Positions 45,733 to 54,596 of a stretch of 64,000 nt of DNA are shown here, in pieces (position 1 is the stretch's first letter; each line of letters opens with the position of its first letter). The notes under the pieces were generated by a model. That model ran no database searches, was not told where the DNA came from, and saw only the letters and a program-made list of their open reading frames with translations. The position numbers and the translations under genes were made by a program. The stretch lies in contig NZ_LNWY01000005.1 of NCBI RefSeq assembly GCF_001681715.1, positions 496,001 to 560,000 on the forward strand, read 5' to 3'. The DNA comes from Tritonibacter mobilis (GTDB lineage: Bacteria > Pseudomonadota > Alphaproteobacteria > Rhodobacterales > Rhodobacteraceae).

Positions 45733-46599
45733 TTACGGGGTTGGTTGAAACGGGCGTTTTGCGTCCTGTGCATTTCGTGCGTTCCAGATGCCACGTAGAT
45801 AAGCCCAGTTTTTTGCCCGTTTGCGACGGGACAGTAGTGTCACCGGGGATAGCAACTGTGCGAGTGCCTCTCGCAATGCAGTGCCAAAGGCGTTGGGCAT
45901 GCCATGTTTGCGGCAGGCATACACACGGGATTGCCCCATGTACCATGCCTTCAGCGCGGCTGTCTGGGGCGACCTCACAGTCGATTCACCAAACAGATGG
46001 ACAACTTCTGCCGTCGTCACCAACCGCAATGCGCCACAGCTTTTTTGCAGGCGCAGGCTGAGATCATCATCTTCGTGATAGAGAAAAATGTTGGGGTCGA
46101 ACCCCTGCACCCGTTCAAAGGCTGTCCGCCGCACAAAGATTGCCGACCCCTGCAACACTGGAAGCTCGCAGTCAGCTTGTGCTGAATCCCGTGACAGCCA
46201 TTGGGATTTGGCAAGAAGTTTACTGCGCCGTTTGAAGGCGATCTTGCCGTTGCCCTCTCGCAGACGCGGGTTAAAGGCGCAGGCCTCAGGGTGGGCATCC
46301 GCCGCTGCCAGCAACGCATCCACTGCGCCGGGCGTAAGCTGCGCGTCTGGATTGACGAAAAAGAGAAACTCGCTCGTTGCCTGCGCAGCCCCGAGATTAC
46401 AGCCCGGTCCAAACCCGATGTTGCGTTCCGATATGATCAGTTCTGCACCATAGTGTTCGGTCAATGCGCGCGTCGCGCTCGGGTCATTGGAACCATTGTC
46501 CACCACAATGCAGGTCACATCCTCTGGGACCGACGCCAGCAGCGTCGGCAGAACCGCAGCAGAATTATAGGCAACAGTGACGAGCGTAACGCGGGTCAT
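45733..46599 (-). CDS. Glycosyltransferase family 2 protein
   Basis: A 288-residue GT-A glycosyltransferase, similar in form to rhamnosyltransferases of polysaccharide synthesis. The nucleotide-sugar fold shows VTLVTVAYNSAAVLPTLLAS, the CIVVDNGSNDPSATRAL strand, RNIGFGPGCNLGAAQA and the metal-site region FFVNPDAQLTPGAVDAL, with an EDDDLSLRLQ motif acting as catalytic base. The start at 46599 has AAGGGA before it. It stands alone with no polysaccharide cluster nearby, so acceptor and sugar are unknown. Confidence 0.88.
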   Translation of the reverse strand: MTRVTLVTVAYNSAAVLPTLLASVPEDVTCIVVDNGSNDPSATRALTEHYGAELIISERNIGFGPGCNLGAAQATSEFLFFVNPDAQLTPGAVDALLAAADAHPEACAFNPRLREGNGKIAFKRRSKLLAKSQWLSRDSAQADCELPVLQGSAIFVRRTAFERVQGFDPNIFLYHEDDDLSLRLQKSCGALRLVTTAEVVHLFGESTVRSPQTAALKAWYMGQSRVYACRKHGMPNAFGTALREALAQLLSPVTLLSRRKRAKNWAYLRGIWNARNAQDAKRPFQPTP

Positions 46600-46632
46600 A
46601 TCGTCCCTTTCAGTGCATCGGGGGGAAGGCCA

Positions 46633-46664
46633 TAAAAAATGCCCGGGAGACATCGCTCCCGGGC
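46633..46664 (-). terminator. Rho-independent terminator after pnp
   Basis: On the minus strand a 9-base stem (gcccgggag / ctcccgggc) is followed by ATTTTTTATG. It lies 36 bases after the pnp stop codon and before the glycosyltransferase start. Confidence 0.92.
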
Positions 46665-46699
46665 ACCTTATGTCAGATCAGACTGTCGTGGGACAGATC

Positions 46700-48838
46700 T
46701 TACTCTGCATCTTCTTTCTTCTCGGCGACGATCTCTTCGCCGGTTTCCTGATCCACAACTTTCATGGACAGGCGCACCTTGCCGCGATCGTCAAAGCCCA
46801 GGAGCTTCACTTTCACTTCCTGACCTTCCTTCAGCACATCGCTGGGGTGGTTCAGGCGGCGGTTTTCGATCTGGGATACGTGCACCAGACCATCGCGCTT
46901 ACCAAAGAAGTTCACGAAGGCGCCAAAGTCGACGATCTTCACAACCTTACCGGTGTAAACTGCGCCTTCTTCCGGCTCTGCCACGATCGCGTAGATCATG
47001 TCATAGGCCTTCTGAATGGCTTCGCCGTTTGCGGAGGCAATCTTGATCACGCCATCGTCGTTGATGTCGACCTTGGCACCGGAGACTTCAACGATCTCGC
47101 GGATGACTTTGCCGCCGGAACCGATGACTTCGCGGATCTTGTCGGTCGGAACCTGCATGGTTTCGATGCGCGGTGCGTGCTGCGAGAACTCGGACGCTTC
47201 GGTCAGCGATTTTGCCATCTCACCAAGGATGTGCAGACGACCCGCTTTGGCCTGAGCCAGCGCGTTTTTCATGATTTCAGGCGTGATGCCTGCAACCTTG
47301 ATGTCCATCTGCAAGGAGGTGATGCCTGCTTCGGTACCCGCAACCTTGAAGTCCATGTCGCCGAGGTGATCCTCGTCGCCAAGAATATCGGTCAGGATGC
47401 CGTAGGAGCCGTCGTCCTCCAGCACGAGGCCCATGGCCACACCGGCAACCGGTGCTTTCAGCGGCACACCTGCGTCCATCATCGACAGCGAACCACCACA
47501 GACCGAAGCCATGGAGGAAGAGCCGTTCGATTCGGTGATCTCGGAGACCACGCGGATGGTGTAGGGGAAGTCGGTCGGTGCTGGCAGAACCGCCTGCAGC
47601 GCGCGCCATGCCAGCTTGCCGTGGCCGATTTCACGACGACCGGGCGAGCCCACGCGGCCTACTTCACCAACCGAGTAGGGGGGGAAGTTGTAGTGCAGCA
47701 GGAAGTTCGATTTGAAATTGCCGTGCAGCGCATCAATGAACTGCTCATCGTCGCCGGTGCCCAGCGTGGTCACCACGAGACCCTGCGTTTCGCCACGGGT
47801 GAACAGAGCAGAACCGTGTGTACGCGGCAGAAGGCCGGTCTGGCACTCAATCGCGCGGACCTGATCCAGAGCACGACCGTCGATGCGGCGACCATTCTTC
47901 ACAACGTCGCCCCGCAGAACAACGGATTCGAGCTTTTTCAGCGCGGAGCTGAGGTTGCCGTCTTCCCGCTGCTCTTCGGTCAGGGATGCGATGATCTCTT
48001 CTTTGGCAGCGCCAACAGCAGCAACGCGTTCCTGCTTGTCAGAGATCGCATAGGCTGCGCGCATCTTCTCTTCGCCCGCTGCTTTAACGGCAGCATAGAG
48101 GTCGGAGTAATCCGGCGGGGTGAAGTCGAACGGCTCTTTTGCGGTTTCTTCCGCGAGCGAGACGATCAGGTCGATGACCGGCTGGATCTGCTCATGTGCG
48201 AAGGTCACAGCGCCGAGCATTTCTTCTTCGGTCAGCTCGTAAGCCTCGGATTCGACCATCATCACGGCGTCTTTGGTGCCTGCAACAACAAGGTCCAGAC
48301 GCTGCTCGGGGTTGAGGCGCAGGTCCTGCATGTCGTCGACGGTCGGGTTCAGGATGTACTCGCCATCCTCGTAACCGACGCGCGCACCCGCGATCGGACC
48401 CATGAACGGCACGCCAGAGATGGTCAGCGCCGCGGAGGCAGCGATCATCGCGACGATGTCGGGGTCATTGACCAGATCGTGGGACAGCACGGTGCACATC
48501 ACCAGAACTTCGTTTTTGAAGCCGGGAACGAACAGCGGGCGGATCGGACGGTCGATCAGACGTGCAGTCAGCGTCTCTTTTTCAGTCGGACGCGCTTCAC
48601 GTTTGAAAAAGCCGCCCGGAATCTTACCGGCGGCGTAGTATTTTTCCTGGTAGTGCACGGTCAGCGGAAAGAAATCCTGACCGGGCTTTTGTTCGCGAGC
48701 GTAGGTCACGTTGGCCATGACCGAGGTTTCGCCGAGGGTCGCGATCACGGTGCCATCTGCCTGGCGCGCAACCTTACCGGTTTCCAGTGTGAGCGTTTCT
48801 TCGCCCCACTGCATTGTTTTCGTCGTTACGTTGAACAT
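46700..48838 (-). CDS. pnp: Polyribonucleotide nucleotidyltransferase
   Basis: PNPase of 712 residues, the phosphorolytic 3'-5' exoribonuclease of mRNA decay. Two RNase PH domains flank a helical domain (about 1-530, with [29 protein letters not shown] and the catalytic [21 protein letters not shown]). A KH domain ([20 protein letters not shown]) and an S1 domain ([20 protein letters not shown]) end the protein. Here it is separated from rpsO by about 4 kb of unrelated genes, though the two are adjacent in many bacteria. Confidence 0.98.
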   Translation of the reverse strand: MFNVTTKTMQWGEETLTLETGKVARQADGTVIATLGETSVMANVTYAREQKPGQDFFPLTVHYQEKYYAAGKIPGGFFKREARPTEKETLTARLIDRPIRPLFVPGFKNEVLVMCTVLSHDLVNDPDIVAMIAASAALTISGVPFMGPIAGARVGYEDGEYILNPTVDDMQDLRLNPEQRLDLVVAGTKDAVMMVESEAYELTEEEMLGAVTFAHEQIQPVIDLIVSLAEETAKEPFDFTPPDYSDLYAAVKAAGEEKMRAAYAISDKQERVAAVGAAKEEIIASLTEEQREDGNLSSALKKLESVVLRGDVVKNGRRIDGRALDQVRAIECQTGLLPRTHGSALFTRGETQGLVVTTLGTGDDEQFIDALHGNFKSNFLLHYNFPPYSVGEVGRVGSPGRREIGHGKLAWRALQAVLPAPTDFPYTIRVVSEITESNGSSSMASVCGGSLSMMDAGVPLKAPVAGVAMGLVLEDDGSYGILTDILGDEDHLGDMDFKVAGTEAGITSLQMDIKVAGITPEIMKNALAQAKAGRLHILGEMAKSLTEASEFSQHAPRIETMQVPTDKIREVIGSGGKVIREIVEVSGAKVDINDDGVIKIASANGEAIQKAYDMIYAIVAEPEEGAVYTGKVVKIVDFGAFVNFFGKRDGLVHVSQIENRRLNHPSDVLKEGQEVKVKLLGFDDRGKVRLSMKVVDQETGEEIVAEKKEDAE

Positions 48839-49031
48839 CTATCGTATCCTAAGTCGGAGCGCTCCCAGGCGTATCCCGGGTCTCCTAATTGCGTGGCGGC
48901 CCCATTGCCGCCGACCCTTATGCTATCTTTCTTTCGCGTGCCGGGGTCTGGGCACATCGTCTCAGATAGTTCCGCCCATACATGAGTTCGTTGCAGAAAG
49001 AAAGTGTTCGCTTGCGATGCGCCGCGCGGGA

Positions 49032-49292
49032 TTAAGCGCGAGCGCTGCGGTTCAGGGTCTTACGTTCGGCGGCATCCAGCCGTGCCAAGGCGGCCTCTGG
49101 CGACAGGCCGTCACGGCGCGCGGCTTGCCAGATGCGCTGGCAGGACTGCGCGGACCAGGGCAATGCGGCCTCCTGCAGCCATGCGCGCAAAGGTGCGGGC
49201 AGACGATCATAAGCCGCCATTGGGTCCTCGCGCCTGCGCCGGGTAGGCAGTGCGACTGCCCCCCGGTTGCCGTTCTTATCCCGACGTCGCAT
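49032..49292 (-). CDS. DUF6525 family small protein
   Basis: An 86-residue basic protein with a flexible Arg-rich N-terminus (MRRRDKNGNRGAV) and a compact C-terminus (YDRLPAPLRAWLQEAALPWS, then AARRDGLSPEAALARLDAAE). I recognise it as the DUF6525 family of Rhodobacterales, of unknown role. It starts 2 bases after the stop of the CobW-type gene, so it is in that operon and may be co-regulated by zinc. A longer in-frame reading upstream overlaps the CobW gene and is rejected. Confidence 0.75.
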   Translation of the reverse strand: MRRRDKNGNRGAVALPTRRRREDPMAAYDRLPAPLRAWLQEAALPWSAQSCQRIWQAARRDGLSPEAALARLDAAERKTLNRSARA

Positions 49293-49294
49293 GG

Positions 49295-50509
49295 TTACGC
49301 CGCCTGATCGCTGCGCCGCCACTGCGGGAAGGGATCGGCCAGATCCGCGTAGTCCGGCAGAGTCTCGGCCGTTGCTTCGGGGACCAGGCAAGCATCCAAT
49401 GTGGATTTGATCGCGGGCCAGTCGATGCCTGCCCCGATGAACACCAGTTCCTGACGGCGATCGCCAAAGGGCTCCTGCCAATGCGCCTGCATATAGTCGC
49501 GCGCCTGCTGGTGGGTCGGCCAGCGTTCGGCAGGTACGGAGGCCCACCATGTCCCCAAGGGCGCCACGCTTGATAGCGCCCCAGCGAGCGAGAATTCCGC
49601 CACCCACTCGGGGCGGGTGGCAACCCAGAAATGGCCTTTGGCGCGGATCACGCCGGGCAGATTGCCGTTTAGCACCGCATGTAGTTTGTTTGGGTCAAAA
49701 GGTGCGCGTGCACGATAGACAAAGGACGCGATGCCGTATTCTTCGGTCTCCGGCACATGATCGGCAAAGCCGTATAGCTCCTTGGCCCACATCGGGTGCT
49801 CGTGTGCCTTTTCAAAATCAAACAGCTTGGTGTCGAGGATCTTGTCGGCAGGCACTTCGCTGAAATCGGTCTCGATGATCTCGGCATCGGCGTTGAGGCT
49901 GCGGATGATCTTGCGCGCGGCGTCTACTTGTTCGGGGCTGGCAAGGCTCACCTTGTTCAGCACCACCACATCCGCAAATTCCATCTGATCGGTCAGCAGA
50001 TGCACGAGGGAGCGCTCGTCCTCTTCGCCCAGCGTTTCGCCTCGGTCTGCCAGCAGGTCGTGGCTGGCAAAATCGTTCAGCAGGTTCACCGCGTCGACCA
50101 CCGTGACCATTGTGTCGAGACGCGCCACATCGGAGAGGCTCTCTCCCTCGGCATCGCGAAAATCAAAGGTTGCAGCGACGGGCAGCGGTTCCGAGATCCC
50201 GGTGGATTCGATCAGCAAGTAATCAAACCGCTGTTCAGCAGCGAGGCGACGCACCTCCGCCAAGAGGTCATCGCGCAGGGTGCAGCAGATGCAGCCGTTT
50301 GACATTTCCACCAGCGTTTCCTCGGTCTGGCTCAGGTCTGCGCCACCTTCGCGCACCAGATCGGCGTCGATGTTGACCTCGCTCATATCGTTCACGATCA
50401 CCGCCACCCGGCGGCCTTCGCGATTGTTGAGGATACGGTTCAGAAGCGTCGTTTTGCCCGCTCCGAGAAAGCCAGAGAGGACGGTAACGGGAAGGCGGGG
50501 ATCGGACAT
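49295..50509 (-). CDS. CobW/ZigA-type G3E GTPase, putative zinc metallochaperone
   Basis: A 404-residue GTPase of the COG0523 family. Walker A is [12 protein letters not shown] (13-23), the metal-binding CXCC motif is GCICC (73-76), and a GTPase Mg motif ESTGISEPL and an NKVSL guanine motif follow. The C-terminal CobW_C domain contains [16 protein letters not shown]. Many members are zinc chaperones induced under zinc starvation. A Zur-box-like palindrome stands 20 bases before the start, and a TonB receptor gene lies directly upstream on the same strand, both consistent with a zinc role. A cobalt or nitrile-hydratase role is less likely without such genes nearby. Confidence 0.9.
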   Translation of the reverse strand: MSDPRLPVTVLSGFLGAGKTTLLNRILNNREGRRVAVIVNDMSEVNIDADLVREGGADLSQTEETLVEMSNGCICCTLRDDLLAEVRRLAAEQRFDYLLIESTGISEPLPVAATFDFRDAEGESLSDVARLDTMVTVVDAVNLLNDFASHDLLADRGETLGEEDERSLVHLLTDQMEFADVVVLNKVSLASPEQVDAARKIIRSLNADAEIIETDFSEVPADKILDTKLFDFEKAHEHPMWAKELYGFADHVPETEEYGIASFVYRARAPFDPNKLHAVLNGNLPGVIRAKGHFWVATRPEWVAEFSLAGALSSVAPLGTWWASVPAERWPTHQQARDYMQAHWQEPFGDRRQELVFIGAGIDWPAIKSTLDACLVPEATAETLPDYADLADPFPQWRRSDQAA

Positions 50510-50528
50510 CTGCGACTCCTGTGTGAAA

Positions 50529-50543
50529 TGTTATAATGTAACA
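50529..50543. promoter_or_regulatory. Zur-box-like operator before the CobW-type gene
   Basis: The sequence TGTTATAATGTAACA is a near-perfect palindrome with 5-base arms TGTTA/TAACA. With its flanks (GAAA before, TCAC after) it looks like the alphaproteobacterial Zur consensus GAAATGTTATANTATAACA as I remember it. It lies 20 bases before the start of the CobW/ZigA-type gene, overlapping where a promoter should be. The assignment rests on the palindrome and on the identity of the downstream gene, not on a motif search. Confidence 0.6.
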
Positions 50544-50580
50544 ATCACGAAGTGCAGAAAGAGGCAAGCCCCCTGAAATG

Positions 50581-50611
50581 AAAAACCGCGCCCCCAATTC
50601 AAGGGGCGCGG
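50581..50611 (-). terminator. Rho-independent terminator after the TonB receptor gene
   Basis: On the minus strand a perfect 9-base stem (ccgcgcccc / ggggcgcgg) is followed by TTTTT. It separates the TonB receptor transcript from the CobW operon. Confidence 0.9.
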
Positions 50612-50637
50612 TGTGTTCGTTCACGGTCAGATGCAGA

Positions 50638-52596
50638 TCAGAACCGCAGGCGCGCGGTCAATCCGATGGTGCGACCCGGCTCATTGAGCGGCACGACGCG
50701 GCTGTTATCAAGCCCATCCGCGCTGCGGCTGTAATAGGTCTCATCAAACAGGTTGCGCACGTCCAGTCGCAGTTCGAGATTGTCGTAGCGGGCGGGTGTG
50801 TAGCTTGCATAGAGATTCACAACCTCATAGCTCGGCAATTCCGGTGTGGTGTCGTCGTTGCTGAGTGCGATCTGTGCAGATCCACCAACGCGCCATTGCG
50901 GTGTCAGCTCCATTCCCGTTTCAAGCGCGATGATATGCCCCAGCGGACGGCCGAGATAATAGGCGGTGGAGGTGATGGTCGCATCATCCACCTCAACATC
51001 CGCGTAGGTCCAGTTCACCCGCGCAAACCCATTGGCCCAGCTGTATTGCAGGGAGGTATCAATCCCGCGGCTCTTCAGATCAGACAGCTCTCCGCGCGCA
51101 CCACCCGAGGGCAGAACGGCTGCGATATCGTCGACCTCCGTCTGGAAGAGTGCCGCGCTTGCTTTCCAGGTGCCATTGTCAAACCGGACCCCGAGACGCG
51201 CAGATTTCGCACGAGAGGACGTGAAGCCTGTATAATCCCAAGGCGTGAAGAAATTCACCAGACCTGCTTCACCGAGTTCATAGCCGCCCCAGGTCGACGC
51301 AAGGCCTGCATTCAGCGACCAGGTGTCAGAGAGGCGCACATCCACCGTGCCATTGATGCTGACGCCGGTATCGGAGAATTTGGTGCCGTCAGCGCCAGTA
51401 AATTGCTGACTGTCGATCCGCGCGCCGTAGCTGATCGAGAACGTGTCGTTCAGATCCTGACGGGCCTGCGCAAAGACGCCAGTATTGCGTAGCGTCTCTC
51501 CGCCGCCACTGCCAAATGCGCCGCCGGTGCGTCCCTCAGCCGTCTCGCGGAAGAAATCCAAACCGGCCGTCAGATTGCCGCCGGCAATGTCAAAGCGGTT
51601 CTTGAACGTCGCGCTAAAGCTGGAGTTCACCCCATAAGAGCCAATCGCGTCGATTTCCTGCTTGTTGTAGCTCAGCTGGATCTCGGGGTTCCACATCCCG
51701 CTGGCTTGCGTGTTGCTATAGCCCAGCGTGTAGGAGGTGCGCCGGGAAAGCGCCTCAATGAGAACGCTCGGACCAGTGGTGAGGCCGCCAAAATCGGGAC
51801 GGATAAAATAGACACCCCCCGGTCCCGGCTGCGCGCTGCGCGGGCCGCTGTCTTCGGTGCGCGAGGCTGCGAATTCGAACCGGTGACCTTCAAGGCTCTC
51901 ATAGGCGACTTTGCCCACATAATCCGTCAGCTCCGCGCGGGTGCCAAGGACGACCACGCCGTCGCCATCTTCATAGTCGTCGCTGCTGCGGCGGGTGTGG
52001 CTCAGCACATATTCGAAACCGCCGTTGATGCCGTAGATGGTCAGCGAGCCGTCTTGACTGTTGGCGTTGCTGTCGGTCGACAGGCGCAGGCGGCCCCCAA
52101 AGGTGTCACCCGCTTCCAGCAGGTCGCGTGCATCCTTGGTTTCATAAGCGATTGAGCCTGCGACAGCGCCAGCACCTGCATCTGCGGGGGCCAGACCTTT
52201 GCTGACTTCGACACGTTTCAGAAGCTCAGGATCAAGCAGCACATTGCCGGTATGGTGAAAGGCGGATTTGTTCTGCCGCGCGCCGTCGATGGTGACGGAC
52301 AGAAGGCTTTCTTCGATCCCGTTCACATAGACCTTTTGCGCGATTGCCGCGCCGCCGCCCGTGGTGATCGCACTTTCCCCCACAAAGACATCTTTGGTGG
52401 AGGAGGGGTTGCGCGCCTCGATCTCGTCTTCGGTGATTTCGTCATTGCCCAGAAGGGTCTGAGCATCTGCGGCCTCGACCCGAATCTCTTCGAGTTCGAT
52501 AACGCCACTGGCGTCCTGAGCCCCTGCCGTCGTGGCAAAAGGCATCGCAGTTGTCAGCAGCAGGGCTGTCAGTTTTTTGGTGGAGATGCGCTGCAT
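50638..52596 (-). CDS. TonB-dependent outer-membrane receptor
   Basis: A 652-residue 22-stranded barrel with a plug. A signal peptide covers about residues 1-26 (ending TTAGAQ), then a TonB-box-like EEIRVEA, plug strands with GVIELEEIRV and the conserved ESLLSVTIDGARQN and ELLKRVEVSKGLAPADAGAGA, and the barrel ending in ARLRF. The terminal Phe is the BAM signal. The heme-receptor FRAP and NPNL motifs were not seen, so heme is doubtful. Being next to a putative Zur-regulated gene it may take up a zinc chelate, but its own leader shows no clear operator. Siderophore uptake is the alternative. Confidence 0.92.
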   Translation of the reverse strand: MQRISTKKLTALLLTTAMPFATTAGAQDASGVIELEEIRVEAADAQTLLGNDEITEDEIEARNPSSTKDVFVGESAITTGGGAAIAQKVYVNGIEESLLSVTIDGARQNKSAFHHTGNVLLDPELLKRVEVSKGLAPADAGAGAVAGSIAYETKDARDLLEAGDTFGGRLRLSTDSNANSQDGSLTIYGINGGFEYVLSHTRRSSDDYEDGDGVVVLGTRAELTDYVGKVAYESLEGHRFEFAASRTEDSGPRSAQPGPGGVYFIRPDFGGLTTGPSVLIEALSRRTSYTLGYSNTQASGMWNPEIQLSYNKQEIDAIGSYGVNSSFSATFKNRFDIAGGNLTAGLDFFRETAEGRTGGAFGSGGGETLRNTGVFAQARQDLNDTFSISYGARIDSQQFTGADGTKFSDTGVSINGTVDVRLSDTWSLNAGLASTWGGYELGEAGLVNFFTPWDYTGFTSSRAKSARLGVRFDNGTWKASAALFQTEVDDIAAVLPSGGARGELSDLKSRGIDTSLQYSWANGFARVNWTYADVEVDDATITSTAYYLGRPLGHIIALETGMELTPQWRVGGSAQIALSNDDTTPELPSYEVVNLYASYTPARYDNLELRLDVRNLFDETYYSRSADGLDNSRVVPLNEPGRTIGLTARLRF

Positions 52597-52784
52597 CTTG
52601 TGTCTGTCCCTCTACAATTTGTGTCATTGCGGGGGACGGGACGAAGGATCGACCCTACCTGGCTAGAGTTCGCTCGATTTATGATAAGGCGACAAATGCA
52701 GCAATTGTGATTTTTTGCCCGTGACCATCGCCCGTGACCTCTGGGCAACACATCTGCCGCACTGCGGGTGCCGCATAAAAAACG

Positions 52785-52810
52785 CCCGCACCTGCAAGAG
52801 GGCGGGCGTT
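52785..52810 (-). terminator. Rho-independent terminator after rpsO
   Basis: On the minus strand a gcgggcgt/acgcccgc stem is followed by TTTTTTATG. It lies 27 bases after the rpsO stop codon and would end a monocistronic rpsO transcript. Confidence 0.85.
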
Positions 52811-52836
52811 TCTTGACCGAAGTCCTGAGTAGCGTC

Positions 52837-53106
52837 TTAGCGACGAATGCCCAGTTTCTTGATCAGGTCCTGATAGCGCGCTTCTTCTTTACCCTTCAGG
52901 TAGTCCAGCAGCTTACGGCGCTGAGCAACCATCTTCAGAAGGCCACGACGACCGTGGTTGTCCTTCTTGTGGGTTTTGAAGTGCTCGGTGAGCGTGTTGA
53001 TGCGCGAGGTCAGGATTGCGACCTGGACTTCCGGAGAACCGGTGTCGCCCTCTTTGGTCGCGAATTCTTTCATCAGGCGTGTTTTTTCTTCTGCAGTAAT
53101 CGACAT
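52837..53106 (-). CDS. rpsO: 30S ribosomal protein S15
   Basis: Ribosomal protein of exactly 89 residues, the standard length. Typical segments are [40 protein letters not shown] and [27 protein letters not shown] stands before the start at 53106; a longer in-frame reading upstream is leader RNA, not protein. It is placed alone between its own terminator and a 357-base divergent spacer, not next to pnp. Confidence 0.98.
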   Translation of the reverse strand: MSITAEEKTRLMKEFATKEGDTGSPEVQVAILTSRINTLTEHFKTHKKDNHGRRGLLKMVAQRRKLLDYLKGKEEARYQDLIKKLGIRR

Positions 53107-53463
53107 CGGGGTCTCCTTCGTAAGGTTAAAGTGGATGGCGCAGGCCGGGATGTCGTCCAGCGCAGGCCCATGGAGAGTCCCGAGGCGGTGTTGATTCCAC
53201 TTCGGGATGCGGGTGATTACGGAATTCGGCTCCGTTTTGCAAAGGAAATCCACAGCACAGGCGTGTCGTGCTGGCGGAGATCGTCTTGACGGGTATCGGC
53301 GGGCTGACTAGACGCGCTTTCAGGTTGAGCACGAGAGAGCCATGAAATTTATCCGTTAGCGAAGATTGCAGTGAATGCCACATCGACCGTTCAGCTCTGA
53401 CCGGTCGAGAATTCAAACTGCTACAATCGGAGCGCAAGAGACAGTCTCTTGCGGATAAAACCT
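53107..53463. other. 357-base divergent spacer between rpsO and an alpha/beta hydrolase
   Basis: No gene is seen here. The left part is the rpsO leader, where an S15-binding structure could lie but was not resolved by eye. The right part holds two inverted repeats: a 7-base pair tcgaccg/cggtcga (53383-53389 and 53402-53408) and a 9-base perfect palindrome with one central base (53433-53451) just before the hydrolase start. These look like operators. Confidence 0.5.
53433..53451. promoter_or_regulatory. 19-base palindrome before the alpha/beta hydrolase gene
   Basis: GCAAGAGAC-A-GTCTCTTGC is a perfect inverted repeat with one central base, 12 bases before the hydrolase start. The loop is too small for an efficient RNA hairpin, so it looks more like a dimeric repressor operator (TetR or GntR type) than a terminator. 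The regulator is not encoded beside it. Confidence 0.5.
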
Positions 53464-54318
53464 ATGGAAAAATCTCAACCCGTTCAGGGGCATCTCTGCC
53501 GTGATGGCTTTAAACTCGGCTATCAAATTGAAGGGGAAGGCGACCCGCTGCTAGTCATCGGCAGTCATGTCTTCTATCCACGTGTGTTCTCAAAGGATTT
53601 GCGCCGCACGCGCAAGCTGATCTTTGTCGATCATCGTGGGTTTGCGCATGCAGACCGCGTTCTCGAGCCGCACGATTGCACGCTTGAGACCATCATGGAC
53701 GACCTATCGGCCCTTTGCAGCGCGCTTAATTTGACGCGCGTGGATGTGTTGGGGCATTCCGGTCACGGGTATATGGCGCTGGAGTTTGCACGTTGCCGTC
53801 CGGATCTGGTTCGCAAAACCGTGGTCGTGGCCACCGGCCCCAGCCACGCGCCGGAACATATGGCGTATGGAGAGCGCATCTGGAAGATGCTGGCCGCGCC
53901 GGAGCGAAAACTACGGCTGACGCGGGATCTGGAGGTTATGCAACACCGCATCGAAAGTGAGCCCGAACAGAGGTTCATTTGGATGTGCCTCGGCCTTGCT
54001 GCCCGCAGTTGGTTTAACCCCTGTTTTGATGCCACGGATCTCTGGCAGGGGGTACAGGTCAACATGCCGGTTTTTGACGCCCTTTGGGGAGGGGCGTTTT
54101 CCAATTTCGATGCGGCAGGCGCGCTGCTGGCGTTAGAGCAACCGCCCCTGATCTGTCTGGGGCGTCATGATTACCTCGTGGCGCCGGTAGAGACGTGGTT
54201 GCCTCTTGTGCCTGCGAACAATCCACCGGAGTTTGCTTTGTTCGAACGCAGCAGCCACACGCCGCCATTGGAAGAGCCGGAGTTGTTCAATGATGTTTTG
54301 CAAAGATATTTGGAGTGA
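53464..54318 (+). CDS. Alpha/beta hydrolase (proline iminopeptidase-like)
   Basis: A 284-residue alpha/beta hydrolase. The nucleophile elbow is GHSGHG in VDVLGHSGHGYMALEFAR, with Ser in the middle; the acid is probably in ICLGRHDYLV and the His in FERSSHTPPLEEP. The usual HGGPG oxyanion motif is replaced by IGSHVFYPR. Substrate is unknown. The start at 53464 has no strong ribosome site, but an upstream TTG would sit in the palindrome. No partner gene is adjacent on its strand. Confidence 0.88.
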   Translation: MEKSQPVQGHLCRDGFKLGYQIEGEGDPLLVIGSHVFYPRVFSKDLRRTRKLIFVDHRGFAHADRVLEPHDCTLETIMDDLSALCSALNLTRVDVLGHSGHGYMALEFARCRPDLVRKTVVVATGPSHAPEHMAYGERIWKMLAAPERKLRLTRDLEVMQHRIESEPEQRFIWMCLGLAARSWFNPCFDATDLWQGVQVNMPVFDALWGGAFSNFDAAGALLALEQPPLICLGRHDYLVAPVETWLPLVPANNPPEFALFERSSHTPPLEEPELFNDVLQRYLE

Positions 54319-54437
54319 GTACTGAGATCCGTGGGCAACTGATCTGGTGTTTCTGAGTGCTGTCCCACGCGCATAACTTCAACTCCGGGAGAACTCCCGC
54401 CCATGTTCGTGTCCTCACGGACCCATCACATGGTTGG

Positions 54438-54501
54438 GCCCCGCGCCGCGCTGGCCTGAAAGGCCAGCGCGGCGCGGGGCGCTTTGGGCAAAGCCCAAAG
54501 C
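54438..54501. repeat. Tandem perfect hairpin element (20-bp and 9-bp arms)
   Basis: Two perfect hairpins stand back to back. The first has 20-base arms (54438-54457 and 54461-54480) with a gaa loop, fully G+C-rich; the second pairs gctttgggc with gcccaaagc around aaa (54481-54501). They lie between converging genes. The lack of a T-run and the length make a plain terminator unlikely; a dispersed palindromic element is more likely. Confidence 0.7.
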
Positions 54502-54596
54502 GAAACATCTCAAATTACGACGCCGTAATGTGCGGATGATACATCAATTGGCTAGATATGGTGCTATTCGCCACAGAGACGAATGGGAGCGATTGA

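Noticed and set aside
46577-48985. Plus-strand open frame of about 800 codons opposite pnp
   Set aside because: It is the antisense image of the strongly biased pnp gene; its translation is His/Arg/Asp-rich without recognisable domains, while the minus strand encodes full PNPase.
49293-49607. Longer N-terminus for the DUF6525 protein
   Set aside because: This would overlap the CobW gene by over 300 bases in another frame; the start at 49292, two bases after the CobW stop, is simpler.
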